Part shown: one piece after another, positions 1-8,043 of the stretch
Numbering within the stretch: the first letter of the stretch is position 1
How the letters are laid out: the number at the start of each line of letters is the position of its first letter
Assembly (NCBI GenBank): GCA_032718475.1
Contig: JAUCBJ010006050.1
Location: forward strand, 1 to 20,444
Source: Nemertoderma westbladi
Lineage: Eukaryota > Xenacoelomorpha > Nemertodermatida > Nemertodermatidae
Reading direction: 5' to 3'
Length of the DNA: 20,444 nt
Notes under the pieces: generated by a model
Database searches by the model: none
Told to the model about the DNA's origin: nothing
Seen by the model: only the letters and a program-made list of their open reading frames with translations
Program-made: the position numbers and the translations under genes

Positions 1-1217
1 AATGTATACACAGTACGTGTACAATGTATGTATACACAGTACGTGTACAATGTATGTATACACAGTGCGTGTACAATGTATGTATACACAGTGCGTGTAC
101 AATGTATGTATACACAGTACGTGTACAATGTATGTATACACAGTACGTGTACGATGTATACACAGTACGTGTACAATGTATGTATACACAGTACGTGTAC
201 AATGTATGTATACACAGTACGTGTACAATGTATGTATACACAGTACGTGTACAATGTATGTATACACAGTACGTGTACAATGTATGTATACACAGTACGT
301 GTGTCGTGTACAATGTACACAGTACGTGTACAATGTATGTATACACAGTACGTGTACAATGTATACACAGTACGTGTACAACGTATGTATACACAGTACG
401 TGTACAATGTATGTATACAAAAGTACGTGTACAATGTATGTATACACAGTACGTGTACAATGTATGTATACACAGTACGTGTACAATGTATGTATACACA
501 GTACGTGTGTCGTGTACAATGTACACAGTACGTGTACAATGTATGTATACACAGTACGTGTACAATGTATGTATACACAGTACGTGTACAATGTATACAC
601 AGTACGTGTACAATGTATGTATACAAAAGTACGTGTACAATGTATGTATACACAGTACGTGTACAATGTATGTATACACAGTACGTGTACAATGTATGTA
701 TACACAGTACGTGTACAATGTATGTATACACAGTACGTGTACAATGTATACACAGTACGTGTACAATGTATACACAGTACGTGTACAATGTATGTATACA
801 CACTACGTGTACAATGTATACACAGTGCGTGTACAATGTATACACAGTACGTGTGCAATGTATACACAGTACGTGTACAATGTATGTATACACAGTACGT
901 GTACATGTACAATGTATGTATACACAGTACGTGTACAATGTATGTATACACAGTACGTGTACAATGTATGTATACACAGTACGTGTACATGTACAATGTA
1001 TGTATACACAGTACGTGTACAATGTATGTATACACAGTACGTGTACAATGTATGTATACACAGTACGTGTACAATGTATACATTGTACACGTACTGTGTA
1101 TACATTGTACACGTACTGTGTATACATTGTACACGTACTGTGTATACATTGTACAGTGTACGTGTACTGTTTTACATTGTACACAACACAGCACTTGTAC
1201 AATGTACATAGCACGTG
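1..1217. repeat. 26/22-bp minisatellite with inverted end
   Basis: This is a tandem array of a 26-bp unit built from CAGTACGTGTACAATG followed by TATGTATACA, and of a 22-bp version lacking TGTA. Units with extra insertions occur (GTGTCGTGTAC at 301 and 507, GTACATGTAC at 901 and 985, TACAAAAGT at 417 and 623). I estimate roughly 40 units. From about 1079 the units run in reverse orientation, and they decay after about 1160 into related but irregular sequence to about 1217. The unit contains none of TAA, TAG, TGA or their reverse complements, so long open frames appear automatically; the Tyr/Val/Cys/Thr-rich translations are not evidence of a protein. The array begins before the window. Confidence 0.97.
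1052..1105. repeat. 54-bp perfect palindrome at array inversion point
   Basis: Base pairing by eye from the centre between 1078 and 1079 is perfect for 27 bp on each side. It fails at 1051/1106, where the 26-bp and 22-bp unit types differ. The palindrome marks where the minisatellite switches orientation and has no spacer, so it could extrude as a cruciform. Confidence 0.9.
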
Positions 1218-1276
1218 GAGTACACAGCACCCTCGGGCAGTACGAACACTACTTATACCTGATCTCTGAAGCAACA

Positions 1277-1334
1277 TTACGTCACCCCGCGTTGCTAGGC
1301 TATCATCGGCATCTCCCCTCGTTGCTAGGCTATC
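1277..1334. promoter_or_regulatory. CRE-like site and duplicated 15-mer
   Basis: TTACGTCA at 1277-1284 is the reverse complement of the CREB/ATF-type half-canonical site TGACGTAA. It is followed by the same 15-mer, CGTTGCTAGGCTATC, at 1290-1304 and 1320-1334, thirty bp apart. The stretch is richer in CpG than its surroundings. A promoter role is inference only. A short ORF (1354-1434, 26 codons) follows but is not recognisable. Confidence 0.2.
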
Positions 1335-1887
1335 GTCCGACACATCGGTAGCTATGGGTTCCGGAAGACGGGCCAGAGGTCTCGTAGGAGTTGACCAATT
1401 AATGTTTCCTGAAACAAAAACAGAATTCAAATAAAATATACGAAATATTATAGAGACCTATACTACTGCACTTACCAGAATACAAGGTACCGTTACCGTA
1501 CCTTACTATTTATAGGAAAACGAACTAATAAGCAATTAGGAATAGCTTGCTAAATAATATTGTAGAACATTAGTTTCACTAGGCCTAGGCCTACCCCGAA
1601 GATTAATTTACTCAGGTTAGTCCGATTACTAAATAATGGACTGGAGTGGTGGTTGTGGTGAGCGTAGTAAAAAAATTTACCGGTACCGAATTCGGCACAA
1701 GACAATATAGATAGTCTAAAGAAAAATATGCGCAATGTTATAGCGGTACCGGTAGTCATTACTGCATTATGGGTAATAAATGCCTACACAAATGATTTGA
1801 ATAATCAACGCAAATATATAGAATTACCCGGTATAAATAATTATCTAATCTGTTAGTAGATGTACAAGTTACAAAAAACCAAACAAT
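1335..1887. other. Gene-poor AT-rich intergenic stretch
   Basis: No convincing gene was seen. It holds two overlapping TAGGCCTA octamers at 1580-1593 and several GGTACCG/ACCGGTA palindromes. The small open frames have no recognisable domains and hydrophobic, low-complexity translations. Confidence 0.5.
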
Positions 1888-2004
1888 TTAGTTGCCTAAC
1901 TGACCTGATCCCTCATCTTCGGAACTGGAGTCAGGAATATCTGATTCCCACTCGCTCCATTCCATTCCAGTCTTAATGATCGGAAGGCGATTCGAATTCG
2001 ACAT
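1888..2004 (-). CDS. Small acidic ORF, possible first exon (unrecognised)
   Basis: A 38-codon ORF starts at an ATG at 2004-2002 and ends at TAA at 1890-1888. The translation starts MSNSNRLPIIKTG and continues with two tryptophans and an acidic serine stretch (DIPDSSSEDEGSG), an amino-acid mix more like real coding sequence than the surrounding frames. A splice-donor-like G/GTCAGT lies at 1906-1901 just after the acidic stretch, so the frame could be a first exon rather than a complete peptide. I do not recognise a family, and no second exon was identified downstream on the minus strand. Chance occurrence remains likely. Confidence 0.2.
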   Translation of the reverse strand: MSNSNRLPIIKTGMEWSEWESDIPDSSSEDEGSGQLGN

Positions 2005-2946
2005 ATTTAATTTGGATTAAATACTGGCTGCACTGAAACAGACAGCATCTGATTATTGGTCAATAATACGATCATTGAGAATTTCCATGAAGTAGTTATC
2101 ACATCGCTGATTGCAGGATTGATTTTATTATTGTTGATTAGCCTATATTTGATATCGAGCTTGTTCTTTTTACAAAAATTCAATAGCCAGTTGCCAATCC
2201 AATTATATCAGTATATTACAGTATTACAGAAGAAAGCATAAGGTTAGGCCTATCACTATCACATAACAATAGTCTAATGGCAGGAGGCTTATTAATTACA
2301 GTACCGTACTAGAGCCTACATACTGAGATATCTGCGAATAATATTATCATTAAACTAAAAAAAATAAAATTGCAAATTCGAATTTCCATACAAATTTATC
2401 TACTAACACCGCCACGCAGTACTGCAGTAGTAAGTCACCCAATTCAGTACCGTTTCGGTAGGTGGTAGGCGCCTGCCCCCACATACGGTACCGCATAGCG
2501 GTACTGAATCACCCGCAATCTACCGCAATTTACCGCAACTAACAGCAGTAGAGACTAACCCGGCCAGTCGGTGTATTTTTTTGCATCTTCTACGGTAGGC
2601 CTACAGTACTTTACTATATACCCCTACAAATCTCCAGCTTGTGTTTGTCTGTGTAGGCCTACTAGCTGACTAGAAGTATCTGTGGCTGTGGCCTGTGGTC
2701 CCTTAACTGTAGGCTTATATAGGCATATCGAATTTAAATTATAGGCCTATTGAAATTTAAAATATATCATGGGGGTAAGATAAGACAGTACCGGTACTGC
2801 AGTAAGAATAGGCCTACCCTGACACTGCAGCACTGAGCGACTGAGGAGAGTTAAATTTCACTAAAAAATCACCAAGACACAGAGTAGTTTCACCCCCGGT
2901 TAAACTTAAAATACCCTAGTGAATTCCAACCGGGCTGCCGAGGAGA
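2005..2946. other. Palindrome-rich host intergenic DNA
   Basis: No supported gene. A hydrophobic frame at about 2056-2241 (plus) lacks an ATG and any recognisable domain. TAGGCCTA occurs at 2245, 2596, 2654, 2742 and 2809, and a 14-bp palindrome CAGTACCGGTACTG lies at 2786-2799. The whole stretch is dense in short self-complementary words. Confidence 0.55.
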
Positions 2947-2964
2947 GGGGGGGGGGGGGGGGGG
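2947..2964. repeat. G18 homopolymer
   Basis: Eighteen consecutive G residues on the plus strand. Such a tract can form G-quadruplexes and is error-prone in replication and sequencing, so its exact length is uncertain. Confidence 0.9.
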
Positions 2965-3330
2965 TAAATAGGCCTACACTAGCCTGCTAGCTGACTAGAG
3001 AGTAAATTTTAACCGGCCGACCGGGGGCTGGCTGGCTGGGGGTTAATTTTTAGGGCAGTGTGGCAGTAGCAGTAGGGTGTGGATGTGGAAAATGGAAATT
3101 ATACGCTGCACCGGCATAGGCCCTATATCAGTTGGCCTATCTAACGGCTGACCGCGACCGGTACCACTGTACCAGTCCTGCAGTCTACCTACAGCTGTTG
3201 GCTGTACAGTCTACACTCTACACAGACCTACTGAACTGACTGACTGCAGGACTGACCTATGCAGTAGGCCTACAAGTCTGCCGGTCCGGCATGGCTGTAC
3301 CGGTACCTGTGTACTGCTGTCAGGCTGTAG
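2965..3330. other. Palindrome-rich host intergenic DNA
   Basis: No gene seen. TAGGCCTA occurs at 2969 and 3265. GTACCGGTAC-type and CAGTCTAC-type short palindromes and direct repeats crowd the interval. It ends where LINE-derived sequence begins. Confidence 0.5.
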
Positions 3331-3371
3331 GACCTTCAAGCGACGTATGACGCGTTGTATGACCTCCGACC

Positions 3372-3419
3372 TTCAAGCGACGACTCAAAACATACCTTTT
3401 CTCCATGGCATACGCATAA
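3372..3419 (+). pseudogene. L2-type ORF2 C-terminal remnant
   Basis: Reading from 3372 gives FKRRLKTYLFSMAYA followed by TAA at 3417-3419. The pattern of a basic patch, then K-T-x-L-F, then A-Y near a stop is typical of the last residues of L2/CR1-group LINE polyproteins. The match to the element's 3' UTR and tail in the same orientation supports the call. Nothing further upstream in this frame is recognisable, so this is the truncated end of the retrotransposon polyprotein and not a host gene. Confidence 0.7.
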
Positions 3420-3640
3420 TTAGTTTCGAATACCTCTAGTATTTAATTTAATTATATTATCTAATTTGCTTCATTGAACTGTCTTTTAATGTTCTAATAA
3501 TGTTGGTATGTATACTGCATTGTATATCGTACAAACTTTTTTCTTTTAACCATGTATTTTAACAAGCTCTAATTAATTTTACTTATATTGAAAATTTGAA
3601 CTGAACTGTTGATTGAACCGTTTTATTTATTGAAGTATTC

Positions 3641-4196
3641 GTAATTGTATTACTGAACTTTATGTTGATCGTTGTCGTGTCACATATCTGCCTGTTTTTT
3701 AATGCCCCAATTGTGTAACGTTATCAAAATTTGCCGGTTTTATTTTAATGCTCTAAATATTTTACATATTCGTTTGTCACTTAATTGTCCGTTTTAAATC
3801 CCTAATTAATTATTTTGCTTATATTAGTTGATCACGAATTTGTCTATTTTGATACTTTTCGACACGCAATAAAATTACAAACTGCATTGTCAATTTGTAG
3901 TAATTAATTTAATTATTTGTAATTGTATCACTGAACTTATGCTGATCGTTGTCGTGTCACATATCTGCCTGTTTTTAATGCCCCACTTGTGTAACGTTAT
4001 CAAAATTTGCCGGTTTTATTTTAATGCTCTAAATATTTTACATATTTTTTATGACATATATTTATCATATATTTTACATATCGCTTACTTGTCCGTTTTA
4101 ATATCCAAAATATTTTACTTTATCACTAATTTGTCTGTATTTGGTGCATTAATTGAGTTTCTTATATTCGTTTATCGTACTTTATCGCTATGTACC
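3641..4196 (+). repeat. ~278-bp tandem duplication inside LINE 3' UTR
   Basis: The block 3641-3770 recurs at 3919-4046 with about three substitutions and two single-base length differences. The sequence after each block is also alignable but more diverged (for example TTGTCCGTTTTAA and AATTTGTCTAT/GTATTT in both). The offset is 278 bp, so the 3' UTR was duplicated in tandem before or after insertion. Confidence 0.85.
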
Positions 4197-4218
4197 AATA
4201 TCTCTAGATAGTGACTTA

Positions 4219-4259
4219 AGCGCCTTAGCGTACTGTTTAATTATTGTAAATTTGGCGCT
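4219..4259 (+). other. LINE 3' stem-loop
   Basis: AGCGCC at 4219-4224 pairs perfectly with GGCGCT at 4254-4259, with a 29-nt loop, directly upstream of the (TTA)n tail. In L2-type elements this 3' hairpin is thought to be the structure recognised by the element's reverse transcriptase. That role is inferred from family knowledge. Confidence 0.7.
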
Positions 4260-4275
4260 GCTATAGAAGTTTATT

Positions 4276-4297
4276 TTATTATTATTATTATTATTAT
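4276..4297 (+). repeat. (TTA)n tail
   Basis: TTAT followed by about six ATT repeats directly downstream of the LINE stem-loop. Its position and orientation fit a reverse-transcription tail. Confidence 0.85.
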
Positions 4298-4873
4298 GGA
4301 CTCGGACTGCAATCAGGTAATGCAGTCACGCAGTAGGCAAAGGCAGTAGGCCTACCGGTAATGAAAGCCATTCATTACGGGCCGGACAGACACGACTGCG
4401 TGACGTGACGTGCAGACGTCAGGACGTGTAGTAATACAGTAGGCCTATGCCTATCTGCCTATGGACAGATGCAGCTTTGCCTACTGTCTGGATGTATTAC
4501 TAACTAACTGACTAATAGCAGACAGTACCTGGTACCTACGACCTACGACCTACCATAATACTGTAATAACAGACAACAGAACATTAGAACAAAACAACCT
4601 AACAGCCTAAAGCAGTAAAGTACGGTGACGGTACTGATTGACTGACAGACCAGCAGACTGGCTAAAGTATGTTATGTAGTACCAATAATAGGTATAATAG
4701 GCAGATAGACCGTCTGCGGCTCTGCGCTTCTGGCCATGCAGCCATGATACTGCTGTACTGTGATATGACTGTATGATACTGGCCAAAATTGTAACAATAC
4801 CTAAATAAAAAAAGTATGACAACCTGACAGTAAGGCAGTACACCAGTGAGCCGGTCTGCCGGTACCGATAGCT
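4298..4873. other. Host intergenic DNA between two LINE copies
   Basis: No gene supported. TAGGCCTA occurs at 4347 and 4440. A run near 4395-4425 holds GACGT or its complement several times, partly CRE-like. Short frames here have no recognisable domain. Confidence 0.5.
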
Positions 4874-4885
4874 TACAGAGCTACA
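4874..4885. repeat. Target-site duplication, 3' side of element
   Basis: TACAGAGCTACA here is identical to 6921-6932. The two copies exactly bracket the minus-strand retrotransposon; the flanking bases differ on both sides. Confidence 0.85.
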
Positions 4886-6920
4886 CTACTACTACTAGGA
4901 TCGGCATGCTGCATTGCAGCTGCATTTTTAAGAATGCTGTGCTGGCTTATCGACAAAATTGCACCGCCATAACTCTCTATCACCCATGACATTTGCTAGA
5001 TCATCCGCATCTTCAAGGCCAGTGTCCTTTAAGATGCGTCTCAAGAAAGTCATGGGCTGTCCACCATGCTTATTCACTCCATGAGGCTGCCAAAGTACAA
5101 GATTATGCATGGTCCTCCCTCACGCTCACGGCGAAACCAATGTCCTGCAAAGCAGAGGCGATTTTGTTCTAGTGTCAAGCTTGGGGGAACCAAGACACCT
5201 CCAATGTTATATAGTGTCTGGTTGGAGATGTGTGCATTGTACTTGACAAAAAATGAACCCGGTCTGCCGGCAGGCCGGTGTAGCATTCTTGTGAATGTGC
5301 CATCCAGAGATTTGGTGTCCTCAGCAGTTAGAGCCCAGCTTGGACTCCCATAGAGGAGTACTGGAACTACTGCTGCTCTAAATAATCGGTCCTTATTTCC
5401 GATTAATTCTCGGTGACTTCCAAATCCTGGAAAGCCTATTCAAGGCTGCCCATGCCTTTCCCTTACGTATTCGAAGGTCCTCGTCTGACTTCCGGATCCA
5501 TGATCCCAGGTAACAGAAGTCATCCAAATTCTCAAGCATACCATCTTTTGAGCTTATGCTCATCCGATCAGAGACTTGCTGAGGACTTTCAAAGTTAACT
5601 GTCAAAATTTTGGTCTTTCTGGAGTTAATAAAAAGACCAACACTAGAAGCAGCATGTTCTAATGAGCTGGGGAGCCGTTGGGCTCCCTCTAGTGATTCTG
5701 AGAGTACTCCTAAGTCATCAGCAAAGTCTAGATCAGTTAGGTACTTGGCAGGATTTCCTCGACTTCTGGAGCCAGTAGGTGGAGTTATCATCACCCCATC
5801 ATCATTATGATGATCTAAGGACATGCGTAGAGGTAGAACATAGTCAACAACACTTACAGACTTATGAACAAGAATGGTGCAAGTGTGTCTCCCTGGAGGA
5901 CGCCCCATAACACTTAAAATGGTTCTGTGTCACCGTCAACAGTAGATACAAATGTTGTCAAACCATTGTATACTGATCTGATTGCTGCAATAATTTCATC
6001 AGGAATCCCATATAATGAAAGTATGCTGAACATACGTGAGCGAGAGACTGAATCAAAGGCCTTGAAGAAGTCAACAAAGATAACAGCCAGATGCCTGTCT
6101 TTCTTTTTTTATAACGCTTCAATTATCCTTCTAAGAGCCAAAATGGGCTCCATTCTTTACGGAACCCATTCTGATTTCCCCGGAGCAGTCTCTCAATGGG
6201 ATCCCTGATTAGATTTAATGGAATTCTATTGTATAGCTTTGCAGCAATCGAGATCAATGAGATTCCCCGAAAAGAACCATAGAATGTTAGGTTGCCCTTC
6301 TTGGGAACTGGCACCAACTTATTTGTTTTCATTTCTTGTGGGACTCTTGTTGTTCGGTACATGTTTACTATGCATGATGGGATAGATGAGCTTTAAACAC
6401 TCAGGTATTTTAAAGACCTCAGGAGGAACACCATCTACTCCACTGGCACGATTGGTCTTAATGCTCTTTGCAGCAGCCTTCACTTCTGCAAAGGAGATAT
6501 CGCTAATGGGAATATCTGGGAGTACAGACTCAGACACTTTTACTTCTATAAAGTTATCAGGCAATACCCTGTCATTATTGAGGAGCTTTTCAAAGTGGGC
6601 CTTCCAACCATTGAGTCGATCGGCTGGTCTGCTGGTGATTCAGCCTTAACCTAGGTGGTTGGTTGGCTTTTTCGACCAGCAAGCAAGTTGATCGATCCCC
6701 ATGCCTGGGATGATTGCCTGCTGTCGTCAGCATCATTGATGGCATCAACCTGTTGGTTTATTAGCTCCTGTAAATTAACAGAGTACTGCCTGTTCAGGGA
6801 CCTAGATGCAGCCTTAACTGCATTCTTGGCCGCTGTAGTCTGTTTGAGTCGGGACTCTTTCTGCGCCTTGTAGAGGTCATTACGGCACTTCTGAATTTTG
6901 TTGTCAGTCCAGGGGGCCTA
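4886..6920 (-). mobile_element. 5'-truncated non-LTR retrotransposon (RTE-like)
   Basis: An insertion of about 2.03 kb lies between two perfect 12-bp copies of TACAGAGCTACA. On the minus strand it starts inside ORF2, just before the reverse transcriptase, and runs through the RT core and a C-terminal domain. It ends with a very short (about 42 nt) 3' UTR and four TAG triplets (ACT repeats at 4885-4896 on the plus strand). A short 3' UTR, a trinucleotide tail instead of poly(A), 5' truncation and the lack of LTRs all fit a non-LTR element. The short-UTR/trinucleotide-tail combination is RTE-like, but the clade was assigned by eye only. The copy is dead, with several frame changes and in-frame stops. 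Confidence 0.88.
4928..6917 (-). pseudogene. Decayed reverse transcriptase (ORF2) of the minus-strand element
   Basis: Reading down the minus strand, the fragments give an N-terminal linker with NKIQKCRNDLYKAQKESR; the RT start region (SGVDGVPPEVFK, about 6450); a motif-2 region (VPVPKKGN and FRGISLIS, about 6270-6320); NQNGFRK (about 6170); motif A FVDFFKAFDSV (about 6050-6080); motif B GVLQGDTLAPF (about 5880-5904); motif C DFADDL with its catalytic Asp pair (5710-5727); a thumb region; and a C-terminal segment with CFAGHWFRRERE and DTGLEDADDLANVMGDRELW, ending at TAA 4930-4928. These parts lie in different frames, with changes near 6620, 6365, 6165, 5865, 5390 and 5100. In-frame stops occur at 6653-6651, 6111-6109 and 5916-5914. 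The family protein copies element RNA into DNA at the target site; this copy cannot make it. Confidence 0.88.
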
Positions 6921-6932
6921 TACAGAGCTACA
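6921..6932. repeat. Target-site duplication, 5' side of element
   Basis: Second copy of TACAGAGCTACA, abutting the truncated 5' end of the minus-strand element. Confidence 0.85.
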
Positions 6933-8029
6933 TCTGTCAGTCTATACATACAGTACAGACATAGTACTGTACTGGTTTACTGACTGGACTGGAGTAGCAG
7001 CTACACTAAAAGGACACCAAGACCAAGACTACAGGACAGAGCAAGATAACAGTTTTCAGTTTTGACAGCTGACCGGTAGCTCCTGTACCGGTAGACTGAT
7101 AGATACAGTAGTTTTTTTTTAAATACATTTTTTCAAATCTTTTTTAATCCAAATTGGTCTTACAGTAGTTACATATTGAATCCATGTACATGGGTAAGTG
7201 AGCTTTTTTAATTTTTGTTTAAAATGTTTTATTTTTTTAAATATAGTATTGTGTGTATTGCAGAAACAGGAGCTAACAGTAAACGGAGCTAGTTTTGTTA
7301 ATTCTTGTGATTGGCCAATTTGGGGTCAGTGCTAGCCTATCCATCCATCCATCCAAACAAACAAACAGTTTACGCTACGTCCCATTTGTATTTTGGAAAT
7401 TTGAACCTACCGATATAATAAGAAATAAGTTTTTTAAAATTTTTGTTATAAAAATTGAATTTCAAGTTATTATTATTTTATAAATAAATGCTTTGTTTTT
7501 ATTCGTAATTTTAGTAATGTAAATATTGAGTGAATTCTACGATTATGATCGGTCATTCTAGAATTAATTTCACTGTTGCTAGGCAACCAACAGTTCCCCC
7601 GCAACCAAAACCTTGCAAACACAACTAGGTCCGGACCAATTATGAAAGTTTCATCTAAGTCCATTAAAATTAAGTGCAATAAGTTGTGTGTACAAACAAA
7701 CAAACACACACACAAACACGAGAAATAAGGACATCCAACTTGGATCCGTCAAAAAAGGGTAAAGCTTTTGTGAAGGGATACAGTCCATGTGCAAAGTGTG
7801 TAAATCTGGTAAGTGAAAAATATGTAAATCTTGAGATGCTGTGTGAAAAATATGTAAGTGACTGAATATATTTTGAAAGGGACATGTCATTTTTGCTAGA
7901 ACATTTTTTAATTGATGCTTTTTCTAATTGACTTTCGTAAACCATTCGAGAAAATGAGAAGTATTTATTGCTACAAGTTAATATTTTCTTTGGAGTTTTA
8001 AAAATATTGTCATCAGATTCATAGTCAGC
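6933..8029. other. AT-rich intergenic DNA with microsatellites
   Basis: No gene supported. It contains (ATCC)4 and (AAAC)3 at 7339-7366 and a CA/AAAC-rich run at 7690-7718. A long minus-strand open frame (about 7670-8040) has an odd composition and matches no family I know. A splice-donor-like GTAAGT follows a plus-strand open stretch near 7813, but no exon can be defended. An X-box-like site is listed separately. Confidence 0.45.
7575..7587. promoter_or_regulatory. RFX X-box-like palindrome
   Basis: GTTGCTAGGCAAC has both half-sites of an RFX-factor X-box (GTTGCY and RGCAAC) as a near-perfect inverted repeat. RFX sites regulate ciliary and other genes in animals. No gene start was identified beside it, so function is inferred from the motif alone. 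Confidence 0.4.
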
Positions 8030-8043
8030 ATAAGAAGAGGTGT

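Larger units (their letters stand above)
3331..4297 (+). mobile_element. 5'-truncated L2-type LINE, 3' end
   Basis: A short ORF2 C-terminus (3372-3419) is followed by about 840 bp of AT-rich 3' UTR, a stem-loop made of AGCGCC (4219-4224) and GGCGCT (4254-4259), and a (TTA)n tail (about 4276-4297). The AAGCGCCTT...TGGCGCT stem followed by an ATT-type microsatellite is the 3' end I associate with L2-clade LINEs and their dependent SINEs. The left edge is approximate: GACCTTCAAGCGACG occurs at 3331-3345 and again at 3368-3382, and upstream sequence is ordinary host DNA. No target-site duplication was found. The reverse transcriptase and endonuclease are absent, so this copy cannot move by itself. 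Confidence 0.75.

Noticed and set aside
2-1351. Three overlapping long plus-strand frames in the minisatellite
   Set aside because: The 26-bp repeat has no stop triplet in any register, so open frames are unavoidable; the translations are pure repeat with no domain.
1354-1434. 26-codon plus-strand ORF starting MGSGRRARGLVG
   Set aside because: Composition looks slightly coding-like, but it is short, unrecognised and has no splice or transcript support.
1687-1699. GAATTCGGCACAAG resembling the cDNA adaptor GAATTCGGCACGAG
   Set aside because: One base differs and the flanks look like normal genomic DNA, so vector or EST contamination is not supported.
2056-2241. Hydrophobic 61-codon frame that could be a membrane peptide
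   Set aside because: It has no ATG, AT-rich DNA readily yields Leu/Ile/Phe-rich frames, and no partner exon or family was recognised.
5413-6873. Several plus-strand frames overlying the minus-strand retrotransposon
   Set aside because: They are antisense to clear reverse-transcriptase motifs and have no domain of their own.
7670-8040. Minus-strand open frame across the left edge of the plus-strand LINE
   Set aside because: It includes antisense of the LINE and CA-repeat-encoded residues, and no domain was recognised. I also tested the idea that the LINE interrupts one host exon shared with the frame near 10852-11012, but found no target-site duplication or matching halves.
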